DNA of 64,000 bases from Janthinobacterium rivuli (lineage in GTDB: Bacteria; Pseudomonadota; Gammaproteobacteria; Burkholderiales; Burkholderiaceae_D). The stretch is from assembly GCF_029690045.1 (NCBI RefSeq), contig NZ_CP121464.1, forward strand, positions 6,138,001-6,202,000, given 5' to 3'. Made by a program: the position numbers and the translations under genes. Every line of letters begins with the position of its first letter. Positions within the stretch are counted from its first letter, which is position 1. Of the stretch, positions 57,070 to 64,000 are shown one piece after another. The notes beneath the pieces are model-generated. The model searched no databases. It worked only from the letters and a program-made list of their open reading frames with translations, and had not been told where the DNA came from.

Positions 57070-57231
57070 TCAGCTTGCTGCAACGGGCGGCAGCGCCGCC
57101 ACCGCCAGCAGGGCAAACGGCCCGAGGAACAGGCCGATGCCGAACCAGAGTCCCCCGTGGCGGCCGCGCCGGCTGGCCAGCAGCCAGGTGGCGACCGCAA
57201 ACAGAAACATGAAGATCAACAGTATCGCCAT
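57070..57231 (-). CDS. Small membrane protein, function unknown
   Basis: 53 aa, two hydrophobic helices (AILLIFMFLFAVATWLLAS and WFGIGLFLGPFALLAVAAL) joined by a basic RRGRHGG turn. The ATG at 57231 is chosen over a longer 66-codon frame because an ideal AAGGAG site lies 6 bases upstream. It follows the feo genes on the same strand with a 70-base gap, so it may or may not belong to them. Confidence 0.65.
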   Translation of the reverse strand: MAILLIFMFLFAVATWLLASRRGRHGGLWFGIGLFLGPFALLAVAALPPVAAS

Positions 57232-57301
57232 TGCCACTCCTTGCCATGCGGAAAACCCAGTGTAGCCCACGGGCGCGCCCGTGGCTACTCCGGCGTTGAC
57301 C

Positions 57302-57577
57302 CTAGCGCTGCACCTGCATCAGGATCACGCGCTTGCTGCTGCCGTCGGCCGGCGGCGTGGCGGACGGTGGCGGCGGGCTGTCGCAGGAACCGCAGGAACC
57401 GCAGCCGCTGCCGCAACCGGGCGCCACCTTGAAGAAGGCCGACATCTTCGCCTCATCGAGGCCGCAGCGCACGAGGCCGCGCACGATGGCGCGGCGCACG
57501 CCCGCCGGCAGGTACTTGGTCGAAAAATGCAGCAGCGCGGCTGCGACGATCAGGGCGACGATCAGGGTTTGCCACAT
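57302..57577 (-). CDS. FeoB-associated small Cys-rich membrane protein
   Basis: 91 aa with one N-terminal membrane helix (TLIVALIVAAALLHF) and a Cys cluster CGSGCGSCGSC, then a Pro-rich tail. Short Cys-rich proteins of this sort often follow feoB and may play the part of FeoC or help iron handling; their mechanism is not established. It starts 9 bases after feoB, with an AGGAG ribosome site. Confidence 0.75.
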   Translation of the reverse strand: MWQTLIVALIVAAALLHFSTKYLPAGVRRAIVRGLVRCGLDEAKMSAFFKVAPGCGSGCGSCGSCDSPPPPSATPPADGSSKRVILMQVQR

Positions 57578-57586
57578 GCTTTTCTC

Positions 57587-59494
57587 CTAAGCACCCAGCA
57601 TCAGGGCGATGCGGTACGTGATGAACGAGGCGGCGTAGGCCAGGGCGAACATGTAGCCGGCCATCAGCAGCGGATAGCGCCAGCCGCCCGTTTCGCGCTT
57701 CACCACGGAGAGGGTCGACAGGCACTGCGGCGCGAACACATACCAGGCCAGCAGGGACAGCGCGGTGGCCATCGACCACGAATGGGCGATCAGCGGCTCC
57801 AGCGTGGAGGCCAGCGCGTCGCCCGTTTGCGACAGCGCGTACACGGTGCCCAGGGCACCGACGGCCACTTCGCGCGCCGCCATGCCCGGCACCAGCGCGA
57901 TGCAGATCTGCCAGTTGAAACCGATCGGCGCGAAGATCACTTCCAGGCCGCGGCCCAGGATGCCGGCCAGGCTGTAGTAGATCGGCGGGTGGATCGCGTT
58001 GTCCGGCGGGCCGGGGAAGGTGCTGAGGAACCACAAGATGATCATCAGGCTCAGGATGATGGTACCGACGCGCGTGAGGAAGATCTTCGCGCGCTCCCAC
58101 AGGCTGACGGCCAGGTTGCGCAGGTGCGGCCAGTGGTAGGCCGGCAGTTCCAGCATCAGCGGCTGATTGCCGCGCACGCCCATGCCGCGCTTCATGACCC
58201 AGGCCACGGCCATGGCCGAGATGATGCCGGCGAAGTACAGGACGAACAGCACCAGGCCTTGCAGGCTCAGGTAGCCCCATACCTGGCGTTCCGGAATGAA
58301 GGCGGCGATGATCAGCGCGTACACGGGCAGGCGCGCCGAACACGTCATCAGCGGCGCGATCATGATGGTGACCAGGCGGTCGCGCGGATTCTGGATCGTG
58401 CGCGCCGCCATCACGCCGGGAATGGCGCAGGCAAAGCTCGACAGCAGCGGGATGAAGGCGCGGCCGGACAGGCCCACGCCGCCCATCAGGCGGTCCAGCA
58501 AAAAAGCCGCGCGCGGCAGGTAGCCGCAGTCTTCCAGGCTCAGGATGAAGAAGAACAAAATCAGGATCTGCGGCAGGAACACGAGCACGCTGCCGACGCC
58601 GCCGATGATGCCTTCCACCAGCAAGCTTTTCAGGTGACCGTCGGGCATGTTCGCCGTCAGCACGGCGCCCAGGTGGCCCACGCCATCGGTGATCATTTCC
58701 ATCGGCGTGGCGGCCCAGGCAAATACGGCCTGGAAGATCAGGAACATCAGCACGGCCAGGATGATGGGGCCGAAGACGGGGTGCAGCACCACGTCGTCGA
58801 TTTTTTCCGTCAGGTTGCCCTTGTCGCTCGTGTCATTGCTGACGGCGGCCAGGATGCGGCGCACTTCGCGCTGGGTTTCTTCGACGCTGACGGCATCGAT
58901 GGCCGCCAGCGGTTTCGCTTCCACGGCCGGCAGCGGCAGCATGGCGTCGATGGCATTGAGCAGGGCTTTTTCGCCGTCGTGCTGCACCGCCACGGTTTCC
59001 ACCACGGGCATGCCCAGTTCCTGCGACAGCTTGGCGGTGTCGATCAGCATGCCGCGCTTGCGCGCCACGTCCGTCATGTTCAGCGCCAGCAGCATGGGCA
59101 GGCCCAGGCGCTTGACTTCCAGCACCAGGCGCAGATTCAGACGCAAATTGGTGGCGTCGACGACGCAGATGATGGCGTCCGGACGCGGGTCGCCGCGGCG
59201 CAGGCCGCCCACCACATCGCGCGTGATGGCTTCATCAGGCGTGGTGGCCGACAGGCTGTAGGCGCCCGGCAGGTCGAGCAGGCGCACAGGCTTGCCGGCG
59301 GGCGAAGTGAAATGGCCTTCCTTGCGCTCGATGGTCACGCCGGCGTAGTTCGCCACTTTCTGGCGCGCGCCCGTCAAACGGTTGAACAGGGCGGTCTTGC
59401 CGCAGTTGGGATTGCCCAGCAAGGCAATTTGTGGCTGATGCGGCGGCTTGTGCACGCCCGCATCGACGATCGTTTCGACAGCACCCATGGTCAT
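57587..59494 (-). CDS. feoB: Ferrous iron transporter FeoB
   Basis: 635 aa, inner-membrane Fe(II) uptake. N-terminal G-domain: G1 GNPNCGKT (27-34), G3 DLPGAYS, G4 NMTD. The C-terminal part has about eight to ten membrane helices with the conserved SFACAIPGVMA and MTCSARLPVYAL gate motifs. At 635 aa it is somewhat shorter than E. coli FeoB (773). ATG overlaps the feoA stop (ATGA). Confidence 0.97.
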   Translation of the reverse strand: MTMGAVETIVDAGVHKPPHQPQIALLGNPNCGKTALFNRLTGARQKVANYAGVTIERKEGHFTSPAGKPVRLLDLPGAYSLSATTPDEAITRDVVGGLRRGDPRPDAIICVVDATNLRLNLRLVLEVKRLGLPMLLALNMTDVARKRGMLIDTAKLSQELGMPVVETVAVQHDGEKALLNAIDAMLPLPAVEAKPLAAIDAVSVEETQREVRRILAAVSNDTSDKGNLTEKIDDVVLHPVFGPIILAVLMFLIFQAVFAWAATPMEMITDGVGHLGAVLTANMPDGHLKSLLVEGIIGGVGSVLVFLPQILILFFFILSLEDCGYLPRAAFLLDRLMGGVGLSGRAFIPLLSSFACAIPGVMAARTIQNPRDRLVTIMIAPLMTCSARLPVYALIIAAFIPERQVWGYLSLQGLVLFVLYFAGIISAMAVAWVMKRGMGVRGNQPLMLELPAYHWPHLRNLAVSLWERAKIFLTRVGTIILSLMIILWFLSTFPGPPDNAIHPPIYYSLAGILGRGLEVIFAPIGFNWQICIALVPGMAAREVAVGALGTVYALSQTGDALASTLEPLIAHSWSMATALSLLAWYVFAPQCLSTLSVVKRETGGWRYPLLMAGYMFALAYAASFITYRIALMLGA

Positions 59495-59775
59495 TCCGGT
59501 TGAAGCAGCGGTTGAATCGTGATCAGCGCCGCTTCGAAGCGGCGCAGTGCGAATGTGGCATTGCCCACCTTGATGGCCAGCGGATCGCCGCCGGGAATGC
59601 CGCGCTTGAGCATGCGGATGCGTTCACCGGGAACGAATCCCAGCTCCATCAGGCGGCGGGCCAGGTCGACGCCGTCCTCCGTCTGTCCTGCCGTGTGGGG
59701 CGTGATATGCAACACCGTGCCGCTCTGGCCGACTGCCAGCGCATCGAGCGTCATCATGGGTGGAACTAGAGTCAT
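59491..59775 (-). CDS. feoA: Ferrous iron transport protein FeoA
   Basis: 94-aa SH3-like protein needed for FeoB activity: RRLMELGFVPGERIRMLKRG and GDPLAIKVGNATFALRR are the family blocks. The ATG at 59775 is used rather than a TTG two codons up. First gene of feoA-feoB-Cys-rich protein. Confidence 0.93.
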   Translation of the reverse strand: MTLVPPMMTLDALAVGQSGTVLHITPHTAGQTEDGVDLARRLMELGFVPGERIRMLKRGIPGGDPLAIKVGNATFALRRFEAALITIQPLLQPE

Positions 59776-59932
59776 GAGCAAATTCCGTTCAAATTAAGAA
59801 CACCTGATACCAGCTGCGGCGCGGGCGCCTTCCGCCGGTTCCAGGTTTGTGAGGTAAAACGCAACTGTTGCGCATTACCGACAAGCGGCCATTCCATCTG
59901 TCCAGACGGCAACCGTCCGAGACAATACCAGC

Positions 59933-59962
59933 ATTATAAACATGAATGCGAATAGTTTTTAT
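59933..59962 (-). promoter_or_regulatory. feoA promoter with weak Fur-like sequence
   Basis: TATAAT on the minus strand (59933-59938) is preceded in the -35/-10 region by ATAAAAACTATTCGCATTC, which partly fits the repeated NATWAT pattern of Fur sites. Position fits iron repression, but the match is poor. Confidence 0.35.
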
Positions 59963-60103
59963 TTAGCCCGGAGAGCCGCCCCCACCAAGGGCTGCACCAT
60001 CCGAAAAAATGGCATATCGATGCGCCGCGCCAGGCCGCCAACTGCCGCACACTTGATCAAAATCGCTTGCATTGTCCCGCACTTTGCGCGACAATGAAAC
60101 GTA

Positions 60104-60122
60104 ATGATAATGATTCTCATTA
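60104..60122 (+). promoter_or_regulatory. Fur box upstream of bfd-tonB
   Basis: GATAATGATTCTCATTA with flanking AT matches the 19-bp Fur consensus (GATAATGATAATCATTATC) closely. It lies about 65 bases before the bfd start, where it would block transcription when iron is plentiful. Confidence 0.85.
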
Positions 60123-60186
60123 AAACACTAGCAACAATGCTTTCCAGCACTAGTGTCTGTTCATCCTCCAGCCAGAAGGTGTATCA

Positions 60187-60402
60187 ATGATTGTATGTGT
60201 CTGCAACAACATATCTGATCGTGAAATCCGTCAAGCCGTCGATCTTGGCCTGTCCAGCATGGCCGAACTGCGCCGCGACCTGGGCGTGGCCACCTGCTGC
60301 GGCAAATGCCACACCTGTGCGCGGGAAGTGCTGAACGATCACCTGAACGCCACCGTGGCGCTGCAAGAAACCGTATTGATGCGAGCTGTACTGACAAACT
60401 AA
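60187..60402 (+). CDS. bfd: Bacterioferritin-associated ferredoxin
   Basis: 71-aa [2Fe-2S] protein. Ligands C4, C6, C38 and C41 fit the CXC...CXXC spacing. Bfd binds bacterioferritin and supplies electrons to release stored iron, so it is made under iron starvation, in line with the Fur box. The partner bfr is at 62.4 kb. tonB starts 8 bases after the stop. Confidence 0.94.
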   Translation: MIVCVCNNISDREIRQAVDLGLSSMAELRRDLGVATCCGKCHTCAREVLNDHLNATVALQETVLMRAVLTN

Positions 60403-60410
60403 AGAAAGCG

Positions 60411-61124
60411 ATGAACGCCATGACGATGATGCCCCCGCCCGTAACGGTGCAGGCCGTGCAGCAATTTGCCGACTTCGACAAGAAGCGCAACAAATTCGCG
60501 CCGCTGATGGCCATCGTCGTCCTGCATATCGCCGGCTTTTACGCCATCCAGAGCGGCCTGCTGAGCCGCGTCGTCACGGCGGCCATGCCGACCATCACCA
60601 CCATCAGCATCATCGCCCCGCCGGCGCCGCCGAAACCGCCCGCACCGTCCGTACCGAAAACCGTGGAATTGAGCGCGCCCGTGCCGCGCGCCGTGATCCC
60701 GCCGCTGCCGCTGATCGCCGTCGCGCCAAGCGAACCGACGATCACGCCGCCGCAACCGACGCGCGCCGAAGCGGCACCGGCTGTTGCCACCGCCGCGCCG
60801 ACGGCACCATCGGCACCATCGCCGACGCCGCCGGCACCATCGACGCCGCGCACCGTCAGCAGCGTCGAATACATCAAGGCGCCGCAACTGATCTACCCGA
60901 ACTTGTCGCGCCGCCTGGGCGAAAGCGGCACCGTGGTGTTGCGCATCCTGATCAACGAAAAAGGCTTGCCCGAGCAAATCCTGATCCAGAAATCGACCGG
61001 CTACAACAACCTCGATGAAGCGGGCCGCCAGGCCGCGCAACGCGCGCTGTTCAAGCCGATGATCGAAAACGGCAAGCCCGTGCCCGTGTACGTGCTCGTC
61101 CCACTGACCTTCCAACTGAGCTAG
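60411..61124 (+). CDS. tonB: Energy transducer TonB
   Basis: 237 aa: one N-terminal membrane helix (FAPLMAIVVLHIAGFYAIQ), a long Pro/Ala periplasmic linker (~65-150) and the C-terminal TonB domain (YPNLSRRLGESGTVVLRILI ... STGYNNLDEAGRQAAQRALF). It transmits proton-motive force to siderophore receptors. ExbB/ExbD are not in the window. ATG 60411 is preferred; earlier codons overlap bfd. Confidence 0.93.
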   Translation: MNAMTMMPPPVTVQAVQQFADFDKKRNKFAPLMAIVVLHIAGFYAIQSGLLSRVVTAAMPTITTISIIAPPAPPKPPAPSVPKTVELSAPVPRAVIPPLPLIAVAPSEPTITPPQPTRAEAAPAVATAAPTAPSAPSPTPPAPSTPRTVSSVEYIKAPQLIYPNLSRRLGESGTVVLRILINEKGLPEQILIQKSTGYNNLDEAGRQAAQRALFKPMIENGKPVPVYVLVPLTFQLS

Positions 61125-61224
61125 CCTTCCGGCGGCCACAGCGCCGCTGCCAGCCCGCAAGCACCGCACCCTGTGCCCTGCTTGCTTTTTTGCGCCTGTT
61201 TTCGTCAAGCGATTTGCTTGTTTC

Positions 61225-61266
61225 AGTCTGCCAGCCTACATCCCCGGGCCAGGCAGACTTTTTTTT
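61225..61266 (+). terminator. Rho-independent terminator of bfd-tonB
   Basis: Stem AGTCTGCC / GGCAGACT with a 19-base loop, followed by eight T residues, about 100 bases after the tonB stop. Confidence 0.8.
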
Positions 61267-61292
61267 GCCGGTGCTTCACGCAGTATCGTAGC

Positions 61293-61328
61293 TCGGATTA
61301 GCGCGGCCAAAGGCCACGCGTAATCCGA
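61293..61328. repeat. TCGGATTA-type intergenic palindrome
   Basis: TCGGATTA / TAATCCGA outer arms with further pairing (GCGGCC/GGCCACGC) inside. Related to the palindrome at 33920-33948. It ends 11 bases from the stop of the dioxygenase gene. Confidence 0.6.
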
Positions 61329-61339
61329 CACCGCCACGA

Positions 61340-62020
61340 TTACATCTCCGCCCACATCCGCAGCAGGTTGTGATAATGCCCCGTCAGCCCCACCGTCGCC
61401 GGTGAATCGCCATGCTCCGCGCGCACGCTCTGGATGTTCTGATCGAGCTCGAACAGCATGCTGCGTTTCCAGTCTTCGCGCACCATGCTTTGCGTCCACA
61501 GGAAAGAGCAGATGCGCTCGCCGCTGGTGACGGGCAGCACCTGGTGCACGCTGCTCGACGGATACACGATCACGTCGCCGGCCGGCAGTTTCACTTCATG
61601 CGTGCCGTAAGAATCGACCACCACCAGCTCGCCGCCTTCGTATTCATCCGGCTCGCTCAGGAAGACGGTCGACGAGACGTCGGCGCGCATCGACTGCATG
61701 CCGTTTTTCGGCGTGCGGATGGCGCCGTCGATATGCAGGCCATAGTGTTCGCCGCCCGCATAGCTGTTGAAGAAGGGCGGCAGGATGCGCAGCGGCAGCA
61801 CGGCGGCAAAGAACAGCGGATTGGCCATCAGCGCGCGGCTGACGATCTCGCCCAGTTCCAGCGCCAGCGGCGAACCTTCGGCCAGCTGGCGGTTGCGCTT
61901 GACTTGCGCGCCTTGCGCCCCGACGCTGGCGCGTCCGTCGACCCAGTCCGTCTGCGCCAGGCGCTGGCGAAACTGCGTCACCTGTTCCGGCGTCAGCACG
62001 CCGGGTATATGCAGCATCAT
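61340..62020 (-). CDS. Fe(II)/2-oxoglutarate dioxygenase, PiuC/PKHD type
   Basis: 226-aa prolyl-4-hydroxylase-like enzyme. Metal triad: H and D in [12 protein letters not shown] and the distal H in [29 protein letters not shown] completes the PKHD signature. PiuC homologues are linked to TonB-dependent siderophore receptors and Fur control; the substrate is unknown. Here it converges on bfd-tonB. A weak Fur-like sequence is upstream. Confidence 0.92.
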   Translation of the reverse strand: MMLHIPGVLTPEQVTQFRQRLAQTDWVDGRASVGAQGAQVKRNRQLAEGSPLALELGEIVSRALMANPLFFAAVLPLRILPPFFNSYAGGEHYGLHIDGAIRTPKNGMQSMRADVSSTVFLSEPDEYEGGELVVVDSYGTHEVKLPAGDVIVYPSSSVHQVLPVTSGERICSFLWTQSMVREDWKRSMLFELDQNIQSVRAEHGDSPATVGLTGHYHNLLRMWAEM

Positions 62021-62442
62021 CTTGCTATCCTTTTTTCAGTAAATATCGCTGCCTGATTATCGCATCGCCGGCAGCGGCCAAGAAGACACAAAAGCAAGAA
62101 CGGACCAACATTTCCCGCCTTTTCAGCGCAGCCATGCAGGCCCACCAGCGGCGGCCAAATAGCGGCGGGAACGCGAATGAGAATGGCCTTCATTTTCCTT
62201 AACAAATAAAAAACGGCGCAAGTGGGCAATCCACTTGAGAATGGGTTTTATTCGCACGATATTTACGTTAAAAAGACGGAAAAATGCCGTTTAGCACCGG
62301 AAATCGCCGACATTTTGCGCTATCATGCGGGCATAGCGAAACCGGCAACCTGAGCGCCACCAGGCAGCCAACGCCACCCGGCAGTGAACGCCAGCAGCCT
62401 GCGGTTTCATCATCGAACGCGACACAGAACAAAGGAAATCCC
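62021..62442. other. Divergent region between PiuC-like gene and bfr
   Basis: 422 bases. Recognised items: possible Fur site (62176-62194) and a palindrome CAAGTGG-N5-CCACTTG (62219-62237). An AAAGGAAATCCC ribosome site is at the bfr end. No gene or RNA is recognised otherwise. Confidence 0.5.
62176..62194. promoter_or_regulatory. Weak Fur-like site upstream of PiuC-like gene
   Basis: AATGAGAATGGCCTTCATT has inverted AATGA/TCATT ends and the AATGAGAAT half common in Fur boxes, but the centre (GGCC) departs from consensus. It lies about 155 bases before the dioxygenase start. Confidence 0.35.
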
Positions 62443-62919
62443 ATGAAGGGCGATAAAGAAGTCATCCGCATGCTCAACGCACAGCTCACCAACGAACTGT
62501 CGGCCATCAACCAGTACTTCCTGCATGCGCGCATGTACAAGCACTGGGGCCTGGAAAAGCTGGGCAAGAAGGAATACGAAGAATCGATCGGCGAAATGAA
62601 ACACGCCGACAAGCTGATCGACCGCATCCTGATGCTCGACGGCCTGCCTAACCTGCAAGCGCTGCACAAGCTGCTGATCGGCGAGAACACGCCGGAAATG
62701 CTGGAATGCGACTTGAAGCTGGAACGCGCCGCGCACGCCACCGTCAAGGAAGGCATCGCCATCAGCGAAAAAGCGGGCGACTACGTCTCGCGCGACCTGT
62801 TCCTGATGATCCTGGAAGACACGGAAGAGCATATCGACTGGCTCGAAACGCAGATCGACCTGATCGCCAAAGTCGGTATTCAAAATTATCTGCAAAGCCA
62901 GATGGCGATTGAAGAGTAA
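62443..62919 (+). CDS. bfr: Bacterioferritin
   Basis: 158 aa, 24-mer iron-storage protein with haem. By E. coli numbering the ferroxidase ligands E18, E51, H54, E94 and H130 and the haem ligand M52 are present. At position 127, where E. coli has a bridging Glu, the sequence reads Thr (EDTEEH). ATG 62443 follows AAAGGAAATCCC; the open frame upstream is not protein-like. Works with Bfd for iron release. Confidence 0.96.
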   Translation: MKGDKEVIRMLNAQLTNELSAINQYFLHARMYKHWGLEKLGKKEYEESIGEMKHADKLIDRILMLDGLPNLQALHKLLIGENTPEMLECDLKLERAAHATVKEGIAISEKAGDYVSRDLFLMILEDTEEHIDWLETQIDLIAKVGIQNYLQSQMAIEE

Positions 62920-62934
62920 TCTTTCGCAGCATCG

Positions 62935-62963
62935 TAAAAAAACCGGCAGAGCCGGTTTTTTTT
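62935..62963. terminator. Bidirectional Rho-independent terminator
   Basis: AAAAAAACCGGC-AGA-GCCGGTTTTTTTT, between convergent bfr and MFS genes; A-run and T-run on either side of a GC stem. Confidence 0.9.
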
Positions 62964-62973
62964 ACGCCTGTCG

Positions 62974-64000
62974 TCAAGCCTTGCCGGTCTGCGATGGGCG
63001 CAGCTTCACGAACAGCACCGCCACCGCCGCGCACAGCAGCAGAGCGCCAGCCAGCCGGATGACGTTTTCCGGATTGCCGCCCAGCCAGCTGCGGTAATAC
63101 AGCGGCAGAGTAAATATCTGGATGATCATCGGGATGACGATGAACATATTAAAAATGCCCATGTAGACGCCTGTGCGCGCGGGCGGAATGCAGCCGGCCA
63201 GCATGATATAGGGATTGCCCATGATGCTGGCCCAGGCCAGGCCGATACCCAGCATGGGCAGCAACAGCAGCGCCGGGCTGTGGATCAGCGGGATGCTCAG
63301 CATGCCGACACCTGCCGCGCACAGGCACACGCTGTGCATGCGCTTGGGGCCGAAGCGGCGCGTGAACGGCACCAGCGCGAAGGCGGCGACAAAGGCGACG
63401 AAATTGTAGAAGGCGCCCACCTGCCCGTTCAGCAGGCCCGCGTCGCGAAAGCCTTGCGATGCGGGGTCCGTCGTATGAAACAGCGTCGCAGCCAGCGACA
63501 GCGCGATGTACTGCCAGTAGCAGAACAGGGCGTACCACTGGAACAGGTTGACGAGGGCCAGCTGCTTCATCGTCGGCGGCATGTCGCGCAGGGCCGCGCC
63601 GATGTCGGCCAGCGTGTGGCGCCAGCCGGGCGGGCGGCTGCGGATGGCTGCCAGCTCGGCCGCCGTGAGCGGATTTTCCGGCGTCGTCTTCAGGGTCCAC
63701 AGCACCGAGGCGAGCGAGAACACGGCGCCGATCAGGAAGGCGGCGATGACGATGTGCGGGATATGGCTGCCGTTGACGGCATCCTTGTTCATGCCCAGCA
63801 TGACCAGCAGCGACGGCGTCAGGTAGGCCAGCGTTTGCCCCAGCCCCGTAAACGCGCTTTGCGTGAGAAAACCCAGCGAATGCTGCTTCTTGTCGAGCTT
63901 GTCGCTGACAAAGGCGCGGTACGGTTCCATCGTCACATTGTTGGCCGCGTCGAGTATCCACAGCAGGCTGGCCGCCATCCATAAAGTCGGACTGAACGGC
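62974..64000 (-). CDS. MFS sugar transporter (sucrose/maltose SLC45-GPH type), C-terminal part
   Basis: The gene runs past the right edge; at least 342 codons are visible, with about ten membrane segments. The segment DAANNVTMEPYRAFVSDKLDK is the loop between helices 2-3 seen in bacterial relatives of plant sucrose symporters. The frame stays open to the window end (…SPTLWMAASLLW), so no start is given. Probable role is import of a disaccharide such as maltose or sucrose. Confidence 0.82.
   Translation of the reverse strand, partial: PFSPTLWMAASLLWILDAANNVTMEPYRAFVSDKLDKKQHSLGFLTQSAFTGLGQTLAYLTPSLLVMLGMNKDAVNGSHIPHIVIAAFLIGAVFSLASVLWTLKTTPENPLTAAELAAIRSRPPGWRHTLADIGAALRDMPPTMKQLALVNLFQWYALFCYWQYIALSLAATLFHTTDPASQGFRDAGLLNGQVGAFYNFVAFVAAFALVPFTRRFGPKRMHSVCLCAAGVGMLSIPLIHSPALLLLPMLGIGLAWASIMGNPYIMLAGCIPPARTGVYMGIFNMFIVIPMIIQIFTLPLYYRSWLGGNPENVIRLAGALLLCAAVAVLFVKLRPSQTGKA

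Larger units (their letters stand above)
59776..60186. other. Divergent iron-control region between feoA and bfd
   Basis: 411 bases without a gene. It contains a feoA-side -10 box (59933-59938, TATAAT on minus), a weak Fur-like stretch at 59942-59962, and a strong Fur box at 60104-60122 towards bfd. The middle part shows nothing recognisable. Confidence 0.6.
61125..61339. other. Intergenic region after tonB
   Basis: 215 bases between convergent genes. It holds the tonB terminator and a TCGGATTA/TAATCCGA palindrome. No gene seen. Confidence 0.6.

Noticed and set aside
57281..59503. Plus-strand open frame of 740 codons opposite feoB
   Set aside because: Antisense shadow of feoB in high-GC DNA: rich in His, Arg, Gln and Ala, with no family resemblance. 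The same applies to the 820-codon frame opposite leuS (4568-7030).

Overview
The window looks like chromosomal core DNA of a high-GC betaproteobacterium, most probably Oxalobacteraceae (Janthinobacterium/Massilia-like). The case rests on gene order (leuS-lptE-holA-proA, lptD-surA-pdxA-rsmA beside amgK-murU, bamE divergent from fur, three-gene pnt operon) and on protein style; no rRNA gene is present to confirm it. I see no tRNA, rRNA, CRISPR array, prophage, integrase or complete insertion sequence. Coding density is very high and several convergent genes overlap at their stop codons.

Layout. 1-7.0 kb (minus): start of an RlmL-type methyltransferase, a hydroxychromene-carboxylate isomerase, hemJ, and the leuS-lptE-holA-proA operon. 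7.2-11.9 kb: an AraC-type regulator, a VOC protein, and a glutaryl-CoA unit (LysR regulator divergent from gcdH and a CaiB-type CoA transferase). 11.9-16.3 kb: barstar-like protein, dapB, bamE, fur, hrcA, HAD phosphatase. 16.5-17.7 kb: two tandem paralogous lipoproteins built from four copies of one repeat. 17.9-24.9 kb: valine/isobutyrate catabolic operon (mmsA, acyl-CoA dehydrogenase, two crotonase-family enzymes, mmsB) divergent from an XRE/ScfR-type regulator, with clear palindromes between them. 24.9-33.0 kb: a LysR-controlled unit with porin, a Pot/Fbp-type ABC importer, nucleoside hydrolase and an adenosine/adenine deaminase. 33.1-44.2 kb: rsmA-pdxA-surA-lptD, then divergent amgK-murU-pepP-ubiH-like and a PAS-GGDEF diguanylate cyclase. 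44.3-51.4 kb: pntB-pntAB-pntAA, Nudix-mnmA, a degenerate receiver protein, a 5'-3' exonuclease and a GST. 51.5-57.3 kb: YjgN-like membrane protein, M48 protease, FMN glutamate-synthase-like protein, and a long NagZ-like hexosaminidase. 57.3-63 kb: iron block (feoA-feoB-small Cys-rich protein, Fur box, bfd, tonB, PiuC-like dioxygenase, bfr). The right edge cuts an MFS sugar transporter.

How genes fit together. AmgK and MurU recycle N-acetylmuramic acid, and the NagZ-like enzyme at 55.5 kb could supply wall-derived sugars to the same pathway. LptE and LptD form the LPS translocon, SurA and BamE serve outer-membrane protein assembly. Fur, encoded at 13.9 kb, probably controls the iron block, which has a near-consensus Fur box ahead of bfd. 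The most interesting non-routine signals are: the nucleoside-scavenging unit that uses a polyamine/iron-class ABC importer; the operator architecture of the valine operon; the repeat-built lipoprotein pair; a receiver domain that has lost its phospho-acceptor Asp; a 120-bp element with terminal inverted repeats; and two families of recurrent intergenic palindromes. I found no clear candidate for an entirely new defence or mobile system.
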